DNA from: Quercus robur
Lineage: Eukaryota; Streptophyta; Magnoliopsida; Fagales; Fagaceae
Direction: 5' to 3'
Assembly: GCF_932294415.1 (NCBI RefSeq)
Contig: NC_065538.1
Location: 77,203,834 to 77,267,833, forward strand
Length of the DNA stretch: 64,000 nt
Notes under the pieces: model-generated
What the model saw: only the letters and a program-made list of their open reading frames with translations
Databases searched by the model: none
What the model was told of the DNA's origin: nothing
Position numbers and translations under genes: made by a program
Shown here: piece by piece, positions 27,126 to 39,469 of the stretch
Layout: the number at the start of each line of letters is the position of its first letter
How positions within the stretch are numbered: the stretch's first letter is position 1

Positions 27126-27612
27126 TTAAGGGCCTGATGTGTGAAAAAAAAAAAAAAAAAGGACCTGAAGTGTTATATATATACCTCACCTTTAGTGACG
27201 ATTTGATTTCGTCTCTATTTTATGCCTTTAGCGACGAAGTTAGGTTCGTCGCAAAAAATGAAACTAATGGCCATCGTTTTCCATTCAGCGACAATTTATT
27301 TTCGTCACTAATAGCATGACCAGTAGCACCTTTTAGTGACGAAATTATTCGTCACAAAAAACTTAAACTTTTAGTGACGAAAAAATTCGTTACTGTAGAT
27401 CAATTTGGTTTCCTACCTCCACTTTTGTTTGGCGCCCTGAATTTATCACACCCTATAGTGACGAAATCTAAATTTCGTCACTAAATGTTACTATTTTTTT
27501 TTTATATATATATAGTGACGAAATATAAATTTCGTCACTAAATGGTACTTTTTTGTGACGAAAAAATTTTCCTCACTAAAATTCGTCACTATAGTTAAAT
27601 TTTGTTGTAGTG

Positions 27613-28047
27613 TGTGTAAGGATACACAGGCTATTGTACCAAAGGTACACCAAGAACAAATGCCACTACCTCAGGAGTAATGACATACTCTTCACCTTTT
27701 ATCCAACTCTTCACAAATTGAATGTTGGAATCATCGGAGGGGACAGAGAGGTTCAAATAGAACTCTCTAATCAAAGCAACTGGAGGAGAATGCTCAACCT
27801 CTAAGGGGGGTAACCAACCTCTACGCTCAAAATTCCTATGAATCTTGGGATCTACCTTATCTAGGATAACCCTAAGCTCAGCCCAAACAAGTCTAAACAC
27901 AATTAGCTTCTCATAAGCTTCTTCGTTTTTCCTAAACCTAAACCTATCACTCTGGTAATCAGAAGAGGATGGGGTAGAGGTTTTCTTTGCTTTAGTCTTC
28001 GTAACCATGATTCTAAGAGTATAGAAGAAAAGGAAAATAGAAAACAA
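27613..28047 (-). mobile_element. Outer element: PF20167-like protein remnant, upstream part
   Basis: The upstream coding remnant of the same protein gene, ending at the CACTA insertion. It carries a short basic start (VTKTKAKKTSTPSSSD) and blocks such as FERRGWLPPLEV and VAFVLGVPLVQ that recall plant retrotransposon-linked proteins. It is not a host gene: it lies inside the LTR element in the expected place and strand. Confidence 0.6.
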
Positions 28048-30237
28048 AACAAAAACTAAGGGCAGATTGCATTAGAAAGGGTTAGAGCACAAAATTTATC
28101 ATCAAATAACAATCTATATGATGCATGTAATGAATGCATATATTGTGCATGCTCTAATGCATAAAAATTTTCAATTTCTCAACATTTACCAACAATTGAC
28201 TTGAACAAAGAGTTTTAGTTTAAAAACCCCAAATTTTGAAAAATCCAATTTCAAAATCAAATCAAATTGATCAATTAACCATTACACTAGTTAGGAAACA
28301 TCATATAATGATATAATTCATCAATTTCACAAGTCATTTCCAACAAATTAAGCCCAATTGAACAAAATTCGCAATTTTCACAAAATACCAAACCCTATAA
28401 TTTCCAGTTATTCTCAAACCACCAAATTAATCAAATTAATGCATGAGAATCATATTTATAACATCTAAGAACAAAAACCCAATGAACAAAAATGGTTAAA
28501 AACAACTGAAAAATCAAAAATCCTAATTTTCTTTTGTTCGAAATTTTCAAAAAAAAAAAAAAAAAAAATGCATGAAAAATGTAATTAAAATGAAAAAGAG
28601 AGGGTATTTAGGTCTTACCAATGCTTGAGGACAAAAAAATTCAAAAAATTTTGAGGAACAAAATGATAAAAGAGCTTGGATTGGATCGGTCAGGAAAAAG
28701 AAAGGAGAAAAAGGTAGAAAGAAACTTTTGAAAAGTGAAGAACACATGATAGACAAGGACCTTTTTGTTCTTTTCTTTCAAAATTCGATCAGTTGAGTAC
28801 CAATCGAGTACCACTTGAGCCAGATAGAAGCTATTCCTCAGAAATTTTAAATTTTTGATCGGTCGAAAATTGGATTCGATAAATCAAAAAACATATTAGA
28901 TTGATTGAGCACTAATCGAGCATCAATCGAACCAGGCAGATTCAAGCTTTAAAAAATAAGGCATTTTCTATCAGTAGAAGAACACATTCGATCGACCAAA
29001 AATCTAGAAAAATTAAAATTTTGAAAAACAGCAGGAGTTTTATGCAAAAAACACTCAAACCAACTTATTTCATGAATGAAATGCATGAGTATGAGTCTAA
29101 ATTTTTTTCAAAAACACTTGATTTCAATCCAGATCTTCCAAAACAAGATTATGACACTTTTTATCCCCAAAATTCAATCAATGAACATATTTTCTATCAA
29201 AATCAAAGAACATATAATCTTAGATGGCCAAACCAAAATCACACACAATTTCATGTACTAAGTTTAGCAAAGAATAACTTGTGTAGTGTGTGCAACTAGT
29301 AATAGCATGAGATACATGTGAGGTGATATATAGATAGTAATCAATCACAATTTCTACATTATTCATCACATAAGTTTAAAAGTGACTATCATCTAAAGAG
29401 TTACATCTTATAACTTCCACATCTCTTAGAAAACAAGCTTGCAATCATGTAATTTTTTTTTATTTTAGCCTTATAATGTACATACCATTTATATTATATT
29501 ATATTTTATTATTATTATTATTTTAGTTTTATAATGTACACACCATTTTTATTTTATGTATATATATATATATATATTTATTTATTTATTCTAAGGCTAC
29601 TCATATTTTCTTTTTGTGCATGTGCTACACTTTCTCGAGCATAAAATCTTACGATATGCACTAAGGTATTCATGATTGGCTAGTAAACTATGGTGAGATG
29701 GTTATTTATGCCTTTCTTTTAGGATTTTTTAGTCCTTACAATCAAAAGCACGTGACTTCAAAATCAAGATTATGTGATCAAAAACTATAAACAACTCCCA
29801 CACAACATGTACTACATAGCTAAAACTAGTAAAGTGTGGAAAAATATAAGCTCATCCAAGCTAAACAAGATACACAGGCATGTTATGTAAAGATAATATG
29901 ACCAACCTTAACTACACATTCATAATATGTAATACAAAACACATCCTTCCATATCCCTCTTTCCATTTTTTTTTTTTTTAAAAGAAACAAACAAGAGCAA
30001 CCTAATATGGAATGCATGAATGTAATGCAATGCAAATCCTAAAAACAAAACTTCAAAAAAAGAATGGTCACAAAGGATGTTGAGGTGAAACACAAGGACC
30101 AAGTCAGAAAGACTCAATTAGATTGAGTCTTTTGCATCCAAAACTTCTTAGATGCAATTCTGGCTTTGGAGTTATAATTCATATTAGAATGATGAGCAAC
30201 TTCAAGATTGGTATAAAGGTTTAAAGCCTTTACCAAT
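28048..30237. other. Outer element: non-coding internal region
   Basis: AT-rich sequence between the PF20167-like and gag remnants. A block near 29640-29770 (CATGATTGGC..ATGGTTATTTATGCCTTTC) recurs in the inner element at about 36115-36190, and so does the block near 29405-29445. This indicates that the two LTR elements share ancestry outside their coding parts. Confidence 0.6.
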
Positions 30238-31399
30238 TCACAATAAGTACAATAGGATCTTGTGCTTAAGGCATAGGTACTTTTGACTTATTTGCTCGCT
30301 TTGCAGCTTGCAACTTAAAACAGTTTGGGCGAGTATGCCCAGCCTTTTCACAAAAATGACAAACCAACAAAGGTCTATCATGCTTCTTGTCCTTAGGAAG
30401 GTTAGGATTCTTAGGCTTAGACTCTTTAAGATCAACCCTAATCTTCTTAGGAGCAGGAGTAACTTCTACTGGTTTGACAATCACAATCTTGGGTGTCTCA
30501 GAACAAAATTTGCGGAATGAGTTTCAGACACAGAGATGCTATCAATAAAACCTAAACCCGTTTTGTCGAAGGGAGACTTCTGAACACTCAACATGTGATT
30601 AAGTTTAGAACTAGCCGACCTATTTGTTTATTCTCTAGCAACAGATAATTCTAGTTCTAAGTTCTTAATCTTATCAAGTAACATCATGTTTTCAGTCTTC
30701 ACCTTATTAACCAATTCATTAGCATCAAGAAAATTTAGCAACAAGTTTTTCTTTTCAAGTTCAAGAGTAGCAATTTTCTTTTGTCCTAAGTCTACACTCA
30801 TTGCATCCTTTGTAGCAACCTTGCACAGCATATTATAAGCTTTTTGCAAATCAGCACACTCAGAGAGTTCCCCATCAGAAGGGTTTTCTTCAACCAAAAC
30901 ACTTTCATCAACTACAGCAGTAGTTGTGAAAGCAAAGAAATTTCCATATTTATCACTACCAAACTCTTGGTTAGAAACTTCATCATCATTAAGGGTTACA
31001 GCCATAACTTTACCCTTTGACTTCAAGAATGTAGGACATTCAGATTTTACATGACCATATTCTTGGCAACCAAAACATTGTTGACCTAGTGAATTACTAG
31101 AAGTTTGACCAACTTTTTCTTTTGATTTATCAGCACTATTAACTTTAGTTGGTTTATTTTTCTTAAAATTTCTAAGTTCAGCATTGGTTTTACCTTTTGC
31201 CATTTTATTGTTATTCCTAAGAAAGTTTCTAAAGTTCTTGGCAAGTTAAGCAATCTTTGTAGAAGAGAGTTCATCATCAAATCCATTCCTATCAACATCA
31301 TCAATTGACTTAAGAGTCATTGATTTGGATTTGTTTGTTTTGGGTAGGTCTAGCTCATAGGAGTAGAGAGATCCTACAAGCTCATCAACAAGGATGGAG
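30238..31399 (-). mobile_element. Outer element: gag remnant with zinc knuckles
   Basis: Minus-strand Copia-like gag sequence with a CFGCQEYGHVKSEC knuckle and a second one, CHFCEKAGHTRPNC. Between them is a region likely to form a coiled coil. The upstream part of the same gene lies beyond the inner LTR element at 40487-40915. Confidence 0.75.
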
Positions 31400-31404
31400 T
31401 CCAC

Positions 31405-32410
31405 TGATAGGCCAAAAATGTATTAACCTCTTGTGATAAATTAACCAATTAATTAGCCAAGTTAATTAATTAATTCAATTTGCATGCAATAAGTGTGGTA
31501 GCACAAACAAATCACTAACTAAGTTAATATGCAGCTAAAAATAAATTGGCAAGGTGATTTGTTCACGAATGGGGAAAACCTACACGGTAAAAACCCCACC
31601 GTGTGATTTTAAGGTCACCACTCCCTAGAATTCACTATTATTATAACAAGCGGTTACAAGTAAAGAAATATCAGTACCTTATACCAACCTACAGTTGAAC
31701 CTTTACCCTAAATCCAATTGGACTTGTTTGTAGTGACAATCTCTCCTTTTAATGCACGGCTTCTAGTACGCGACTAACCAATTTGATGTGTGAATCCCAG
31801 TACGCAGCTTACACACCAACTTGAGAAGGATGTTGGCTGCAAAGTTTTTCAGTTCATCAACACGATGAAGATCATGAAACTCATTGGTTACAAAACCTTA
31901 CGGTGTACAAACACAGCAACTTCTTGAAGAGAAAGATGAATTAGGGCATATTTCTCAGGTTCATAATATGCTTGTGAAAAACCTTTGCATTAAGTTGCAC
32001 TCACTTGCATCAGCTGTGACGGTCCTTAAAACAATCCTTATATATGTTTAAGGTTGTGTGAAAAGAAAGCCCAAACATTTATACACGGATTGGATGAAAA
32101 TCAAAACTGAAAATATGATTTTCTTAAATCTCAATGGATATCCTATCTATCGAGCAGCTGTCGAGCATCAAGCTTAAACAACCTTTTAAACCTTGATAGA
32201 TACTAGCTGTCGAGATTTAAAATCCAGGACTTCTTCACTTGATTCTTAGATAGACTTACATGGCTTTAACATTTGAATTTGAAACATTGTTCCTTGAAGC
32301 ATTAAACACATCCTAGATCTACCTAATTACAAGTAAATTGTGTTTTGTCAAAGGATTAGCCGATTCTATATTGACATATGTTCCTAACATGATTCACATA
32401 TGTCCTAACA
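31405..32410 (-). repeat. Inner element, left LTR (3' LTR)
   Basis: 1,006 bp, starting TGATAGGCC and ending GTCCTAACA. It pairs with 39470-40481 and is related to the solo LTR at 15707-16676. Confidence 0.88.
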
Positions 32411-33258
32411 ATTTTCCCCTTTGGCAATCTATGACAAAACCACAACAAACAAATGAACATATGAGAGAAGTCATAAATCACTCGACTCATACTCAATTGT
32501 TGAATACAATAAAATCTATCCTAACACAAACTCTTGAAAAACTTTGCAAGAAGAGAGTTTATGGCAAAAAGACTTTGACAACCTGTCTTTCTAAAACACT
32601 TTAAACAAAACTCATCAAGGTATCTTAGTGTGAAACGAAAATAAAAAATTGTATAAAATAAATAAGAAGCATGTGCATAAAGAGAAAAAAGAAACAACAC
32701 ATGTAGAGATAGGTGAAAGAATTGTAATAACAACCTCATCATATATAGATAACATCATAAGTACAAGGTTTGCTATCACAAAGTAAGAACAATATATCTA
32801 TAAAAGACAAAAAGAAAAAAAATACATAAGTCCTAACAATTTCCCCCTTTGGCAATCTATGACAAAACCACAACAAACAAATGAACATATGAGAGAAATC
32901 ATAAATCACTCGACTCATACTCAATTGTTGAATACAATAAAATCTATCCTAACACAAACTCTTGAAAAACTTTGCAAGAAGAGAGTTTATGACAAGAAGA
33001 CTTTGACAACCTGTCTTTCTGAAACACTTTAAACAAAACTCATCAAGGCATCTTAGTGTGAAACGAAAATAAAAAATTGTATAAAATAAATAAGAAGCAT
33101 GTGCATAAAGAGAAAAAGGAAACAACACATGTAGAGATAGGTGAAAGAATTGTAATAACAACCTCATCATATATAGATAACATCATAAGTACAAGGTTTG
33201 CTATCACAAAGTAAGAACAATATATCTATAAAAGACAAAAAGAAAAAAAAATGCATAA
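32403..33258. repeat. 428-bp direct tandem duplication at the LTR edge
   Basis: Two adjacent copies (32403-32830 and 32831-33258), each beginning with the last eight bases of the LTR (TCCTAACA) and then the polypurine tract. They differ at only around six to ten positions by eye, far less than the two LTRs of the same element, so the duplication happened well after insertion. The edges share a short CATAAGTCCT-like sequence. Confidence 0.85.
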
Positions 33259-33403
33259 GTCCTCACTACATCCCTCAGAAAGAAAAAAACACACTCCCCC
33301 TAACAAAAATTTCCTATACTAACTCTCCCCCTATGTACATGACTACTCTCATATCCAAAACTAATCTCCCCCTTTTTGTCACGAATGACAAAAGGTAAGT
33401 AAC

Positions 33404-34660
33404 TCAATCAATCATCTCATCATCACTGGGTGAGCTAGCATCCTCATCCTCATCCTCATCCTCATCCTTATCATCATCATTATTGTTGGAGTCACCATCA
33501 TTGTCCTCGTCTTCAGATACCTTTGGAGAAGGAGAGGGAGACTCTAAGAAGCCACCAAGGCGAGCTTGTCGTCGAGTAATACGGCCGACACGAGTGTTCA
33601 CCTGACACAACTCATCACTGAGTGTGTCAAGGAGAGCATCCATGCACTACAGTTGCGCTATAACCGCCTTGAGGGTCACACCACCCATCAATGAAGAAGG
33701 TGCAGATGTGGAAGGAGTGAAAGAAGCTGGAGGAGTCGCTGTCTCTGTCCATGGTCACTTTAGTCGAAGTTGGGCCTCGCTCCATCTGACGGTAGCAGCG
33801 TCTATGGCACACATAACCATAAAATGAGGAGACTCAAGATAGGAGACAGAAAAATGGTGAAGAAGCCTCGTGATAGCTGAAGGAAAAATGAGTTTATCAC
33901 GAGTCACCATATCTCTATAGATATCTATGTGGGAAAGAATGAAGTGAGAGGAAAATCTATGGTAAGCCTCTCAAGGAGGGACAACAAAAATCGAGCACGA
34001 GGCTCTGTGATAGAGTTATAGTGAGACAAAGGATGAAGAATGAATGTCATCACTATGTTAAGGAACCTCGGACCTTTTGCAAAGCCTGAGTAGAGGGTGT
34101 TTTGACGATCACCCCAAGAAGAAGGTGTCACACAGAAAAGAGACGAGAGTTCATCTTTGGACACAGTCCTCAAACAATCCTAGCCAGGGTAGTCAGGATG
34201 CATTATCCTAGGAACATCTAGCACCTCGGATACAATATCCAGAATGGCTACGATATGTGTACCTTGAACGCGAGTGACAAAATGAGGTACTGAATAATCA
34301 AATCCATGCATATTGGAGTAAAACTCCTGTATGATCATGGAGGGACAAGTGATCGGGATGCCATACAGTGACTCCTAACCCCTACTGTAGATGACAGTGG
34401 GAAGGTCAGTATCCGAAAAATCCGATAGAACGACTTGGCATTCTAAATGAATGCCTCGTCGTGAGAAGTTCTCTAAAAAGTCCTTACGGGCTTTATCATC
34501 ACGGAACCAGATGTGAAAAGGAGTAGAATCAGAGGGGGAAGAAGAAGAAGATGCCCCGGAACGAAGAGGGTTCCGAGACGGAGTGAATTTTCATTTATGT
34601 GCCATAGAGCAACTAACCGAGAGAGAGAGCGAGAGAGAGAGAGAAAGAGAGAGAGAGACA
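33404..34660 (-). mobile_element. Inner element: PF20167-like protein remnant
   Basis: Minus-strand coding remnants including RFLNIVMTFILHPLSHYNSI and ARFLLSLLERLTIDFP, characteristic of plant LTR-linked putative transposon proteins. It ends in a highly acidic Asp/Glu tail encoded by a CATCCT repeat (about 33440-33480). A GA microsatellite lies at about 34619-34660. It occupies the same relative place as the protein in the outer element. Confidence 0.6.
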
Positions 34661-36642
34661 AAAAAGCACCAACAGTTAAATATCAATGTGATAGAAACAA
34701 AATTGGTACATATGCATGAAAAATGCATGGACATGTGACATGCAAAAGTAAAAACATCATGAGCTTAGCCCTATCCAAACCTACTAGCACACAACATTTT
34801 AACATAGTAATTACACATATAAAATGCATGAACATTGTTAAAAATGCACATGTGATGCAATGCATGATGATTTAAAAATCATTTACACAAAAACCAACCT
34901 AAAAATTTGTGAAGAACTCATTAATTTTGAAAAACCCCAAATTTTTCAAAAAAATCCCAAAAGTTAGGTAAAAAAAACATGAAATGCATGATAAGAATAG
35001 AGAGAATAAGATCATACTAGATGAAGAAATGATCTTGAGGCCGAAAAACTTCTGGATTTGAGGTTTGGAGTGAGAGAGAAAAGTTTAGGGAGGTGAAGAG
35101 ACAAAAACTATCAAGAGAGATCGGGGAGAAATGAAGAAAAATCGTGTTGTCACTATATATAGACATATTCGCAGCTCGATGGATCGGCGGGTGTCGAGAG
35201 GTGTCAAGAACTAAAATTTGTAAGGAGCAATCGAGCAGTTATCGAGAAGCTATTGAGAGGTGTCCACGGCAGAAGGGGCTCAATGGATCGAGAAGCTGTC
35301 AAGCATTTATCGAGCATACAAAAACTTCCTCGATGGATCGAGAAGCTATCAATTTTGAATCTCAAGAATATCAATGGATAGAGATTGAATCTTAAGAATC
35401 TCAATGGATCGAGATTGCAATAACAAATATCGAGAAAAGAAGCTCAAGAGGCTCGATAGATAGCGTAGCTATTAAGAGGTATCGAGCAGCTGTTGAGATT
35501 GCTTAAAAACAGTTTTTCAAGGAAGAGAAAAACACAGACATGAATGCAATCAAACATGCTACTCAACCAAAGATCCAAAAAACATTTTGAGCACCCAAAA
35601 TCATCTCTCAACAAAAAAATGTCAAGCATTTAGATCCAAAACACACACACATACTAAACAAGTTTAACTAATTTTATATTTCAGAAACAAGATAGTTTAG
35701 CGAGCATACATTAACACATGTATTCCTTGTGATGACTAAATCACATTGTACCTACACATGTGTCAAGAGTAGCAAAGAATATTGTGTGTTGTGTGTGAAA
35801 AATATCGCAAGATTGCATAAGTGTTTACATGTTATGAAAGTTTGAGATATGAGAAAATCACTTTAATTCACACACAATTATAACTGTTTGATGGGGACTA
35901 TCACCTTCAAGGTACATCCTATAACTCTCACATCTCCTAGAAGACACGCTTGCAATCATATATAAAGCATTTTGATTCTTTTTGCTTTTATTTTTCTTTG
36001 CATATTTTCTTTTAAGCAAACCATGCATGGACATATAAGAGAGAGAAAAGAATACCTAATGATGTTAAGCTTTGATATTGCACTTTTGCTATACTGAAGC
36101 ATATAGATGTCATTTCATGATTGGCGGGCAACAATGGTGTGATGGTTATTTATGCCTTTCTTTTAGGATTTTCTAGTCCTTCCCGTCAAAAAGAGTGATA
36201 TAAGTATTAAGTACAAGAGATTACTTAATCTTACTTATCACAAACACGAGCCACAAAGCTCATTTGCTTAGTTGTGCATAAAGATGCTCATCTAAAGTAC
36301 AAAAGATACAAAATTTAGAAAACTTTGTTTCAATGGCCATTCAAGGTACACAAATATCAATGTATACAAACACACACTGTTTTTGTATTTTTCTAATTTT
36401 CAATTTTTTTTTAATGAAAAACAAAATAAAGCAAAACTGAAAAAATAAACAAACAACAACATGGTAAACAAAGCAATGCATAAAACTAAACTGACTCACA
36501 ACAAGAAAGCAAAACACATAAGTAATGCAAAATCAAAAGCAAGAAGGGGAGAGAGACAAAAGTGACTAAATCACTTGGAGCCTTTTTCCTTCCATACTAT
36601 GGAAGAACCTTTACATTTAGCAAACCCTTGATCTGGCGGTAA
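34661..36642. other. Inner element: non-coding internal region
   Basis: AT-rich, no gene. It shares blocks with 29400-29770 of the outer element. Around 35160-35500 there are repeated CGATGGATCGAGA / ATCGAGAAGCT motifs of unknown meaning. Confidence 0.55.
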
Positions 36643-37686
36643 TGTAACGACCCAAGGAAAAGTACTAGCCACATCTGCGCTATACCTTAAAAGGACTAGT
36701 CACAATTAAGGCTCCTTGTAGTTGTTAATAAAGCCCAGTTCAACCCAGTAAATACCCGATATGGGACTCATCACACACCCACACACATCACACAATCAAT
36801 CAAATTGAGGCATCACAATCTCCCCCACTTAAATCCTTAACGTCCTCGTTAGGGCCCACTTTGTAGGGTAGTGTCTTTGAGCCCACATGGGATTACCAGG
36901 CCGGTTTTGATACCATATGTAACGACCCAAGGAAAAGCGCTAGCTACATCTGCACTATACCTCAAAAGGACTAGTCACGATTGAGACTCCTTGTAGTTGT
37001 TAATAAAGCCCAATTCAACCCAGTAAATACTTAATGTAGGACTCATCACATACCCACACACATCACACAATCAATCAAATTGGGGTGTCATAATAGTTCA
37101 ACCCAGTAAATACCCGATGTGGGACTTATCACACACCCACACACATCACACAATCAATCAAATTGGGGCATCACAATCTCGCGCTTTTCCTATGGGCCCA
37201 TAACCCACAGGTCCCAGGATCGAAACCTGGCTCTTATGTAATGATTCAAGGAAAAGCGCTAGCCACATCTGTGCTATACCTTAAAATGACTAGTCACAAT
37301 TGAGGTTCCTTGTAGTTGTTAATAAAGCCTAGATCTACCCAGTAAATACCCGACGTGGGACTCATCACACACTCACACACATCACATAATCAATCAAATT
37401 GGGGAATTACAATCTCCCCCACTTAAATCCCTAACGTCCTCGTTAGGGCCCACTTTGTGGGGTAGTGTCTCTAAGCTCACACGGGATTACCAAACTGGCT
37501 CTGATACCATATGTAACAACCTAAGGAAAAGCGCTAGCCACATCTGCGCTATACCTCAAAAGGACTAGTCACGATAGAGACTCCTTGTAGTTGTTAATAA
37601 AACCCAATTCAACCTAGTAAATACCCAATGTGAGACTCATCACACACCCACACACATCACACAATCAATCAAATTGGGGTGTCACA
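36643..37686 (-). mobile_element. TRIM array: five LTR copies in tandem
   Basis: A terminal-repeat retrotransposon in miniature, expanded to five LTR copies: 36643-36817, 36918-37091, a shortened one about 37095-37175, 37237-37411 and 37512-37686. Full copies are about 175 bp and run TGTAACGACCCAAGG to (T)CACA. Two intervening spacers (36818-36917, 37412-37511) are about 100 bp and hold an initiator-Met primer site (perfect TGGTATCAGAGCCA on the minus strand at about 37497-37510) and a purine tract (AAGTGGGGGAGAT). The spacer at 37176-37236 instead contains a tRNA copy. GGTAA flanks the whole array (36638-36642, 37687-37691). No coding capacity is expected in a TRIM. Confidence 0.88.
37193..37234 (+). 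other. DNA copy of the 3' part of initiator tRNA-Met
   Basis: 42 consecutive bases match, from memory, the plant initiator tRNA-Met from about nucleotide 28 (anticodon stem) to about 69. They include the anticodon loop (GGGCCCATAACCC) and T-arm (CCAGGATCGAAACCTGG). The next LTR begins three bases later. It is on the plus strand, which is the first-strand-cDNA sense for this element. It is not a tRNA gene because the 5' half is absent. Confidence 0.8.
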
Positions 37687-37691
37687 GGTAA

Positions 37692-39305
37692 GGGGGAAGA
37701 GAATTGAAACCGTTCAAGTTCGAAAGAACATGAGGGCTTTGAGTAGATCTCCAAGAGGAGCAAAAGAGGATGGAAACTAATTCTGGTTTTCTGATGAGAT
37801 CATACTGTTGCTCTATTGATTGGCTAACCACTTATATCAATTAGGTCGAGTATGTATAGCTACTCCACTGTGATGACAAAGATACTGCTTCTTCCGTTTA
37901 GGTTTTTGAGTGTTTCCCTTCTTAGCCCTAGGGTTTTTAGTCTTTTTCTTATCTAGCTTAGGAGGTGCTCCTAAGATAGATTTACCCTTGTCTATATTCT
38001 CACTAGCTAACACATTTTTCACATAATTTTTTTTCAGATTCAACATTATTAGTAGGAGAAACAAAAAAGTAGTACTAGTAGAAGTAATACTAGGAGAAGA
38101 GAAATCATACCCTAAATTGGTTCGATTAGAAGCAGATTTCTGAATGATGATTATCTCGTCAAGCTTTGCACTTAAAGTCCTTTCCATCTGAGCTCTGATT
38201 TGGAACAACTCTGCCTCAAGCTTCTTGGTCTTTTCAGCCAAGAAATTGTTCTCAAATCGCAGTACTTTAATGGTCTGATTGGTTTCATCAAACTTTGTGG
38301 AAAGCACTTCTCGATCCAATTTCAAATCACTCAGCTTCTTAGTGGCTAACCTATATAGTTTTTCATGCTTCTTAGACACCTTATACAATTTTTCATAAGC
38401 TGTATGGATATCATCTTGATAATCCATTTTCTCGAACTTAGAATCCACCAAGTTCTCTTCATCATCCACATCTTCAACAATTCCCTCAGTAGGATTTAGG
38501 GCACTCTTGTTTCATGTGATCAAAGCCTTGACACCTAAAGCATTTTGGTCCTGAGGGAATAGTGTACTGATTGCCATCCTTAGCATCCTTCTTTCCTTTG
38601 TCCTGGTTCTTGAACTGAGACAAGCTAGACTACTTGCGGTCTTTGTCAAATCCTTTAGCATTGGCATTCTTCATAAACTTTTTGAATTGCCAGGTGATAT
38701 AGGATTTCATCTTAGAATTTTCATCATTTGAAGACTCATCAGTGTCACTGCTCTTAACCTTCAATGCCATGCTCTTGCTCTTACTAAATTTCCCAATCCT
38801 TGTCAAACCCAACTCATAGGTTTGCAGATTGCCAACTAGCTCTGTTAAAGGAATTTTGTCAATATCCTTCGATTCCTCAAACGCAGTGATCTTGGCATGA
38901 AATCTCTCAGGTAGAGATCTAGGCACCTTTCTAACAATCTTAGGTTCAGGAATGGTTTCCCCAAGATTAAAGGTTGAGTTCACTATGTCCTTGAGCTTGG
39001 CATAAAACTTATCAAATGACTCATCCACCTTCATCTTAATCTCTTCAAAGCTTGTGTTAAGCCTATGAAGCTTTGAATCCTTGACAACCTTGGTTTTTTC
39101 ATAGGTTTTCTGGAAGATGGTCCATGCTTCTTATGCAATTTCAGTAGAGGATATCTTCTTGAACTCCTCATTCGTGACCGCACTATATAAAGCATTTAAT
39201 GCCCTACTGTTGAAGTTTTCCACCTTGATCTTAATCCCAATTGGCTGGCGCTTCCTTTGGCTTGGTCAAGCCTATCTCCACAGCTTGCCATACTTTCTTA
39301 ACTAA
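37692..39305 (-). mobile_element. Inner element: gag remnant
   Basis: Minus-strand Copia-type gag (UBN2-like): SFDKFYAKLKDIVNSTFNLG, SLPERFHAKITAFEESKDID, then a long predicted coiled coil (about 38110-38450) and a basic C-terminal part with KKKTKNPRAKKGNTQKPKRK. Similar in kind to the gag remnants of the outer element. Confidence 0.75.
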
Positions 39306-39469
39306 AGACTACAAGAAAGCTCTTATGCGTACTTTTCAGTAAACATAGTTAGTGCTATAAAATAAAGGAGGTATAATAAGAGACTATCCTCTATCCATGA
39401 CAAAAAGGGGTCAATGCATCACACAGCAAAGATTAACCCTAATCAGAGTGTGCCTGCTCTGATACCACT

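Larger units (their letters stand above)
23056..27612. mobile_element. Non-autonomous CACTA (En/Spm) transposon with captured gene fragment
   Basis: The ends are CACTACAACAAAAT at 23056 and its inverted match ATTTTGTTGTAGTG ending at 27612. TGT on each side (23053-23055, 27613-27615) is the 3-bp duplication expected for CACTA elements. Both ends carry dense subterminal repeats of TTTAGTGACGAAA in both orientations (about 23090-23440 and 27190-27590), the usual transposase-binding array. No transposase was seen. The 4.6-kb interior holds a Di19 gene fragment (26579-26770), a GC-rich block (about 26830-27120), a SINE (23961-24103) and internal direct repeats (24595-24660 with 24714-24774; about 24780 with about 24970). 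Confidence 0.92.

Noticed and set aside
33404-33643. Host gene for an acidic Asp/Glu-rich protein
   Set aside because: It sits inside the inner LTR element on its coding strand, at the end of the PF20167-like remnant.
37193-37234. Functional initiator tRNA gene
   Set aside because: Only the 3' part is present, inside a TRIM array and next to an LTR; the D-arm, A box and 5' acceptor strand are missing.
36643-37686. CRISPR-like array or satellite
   Set aside because: Repeats are LTR-sized with TG/CA ends, primer-site and purine-tract spacers and a flanking 5-bp duplication, so they are retroelement LTRs.
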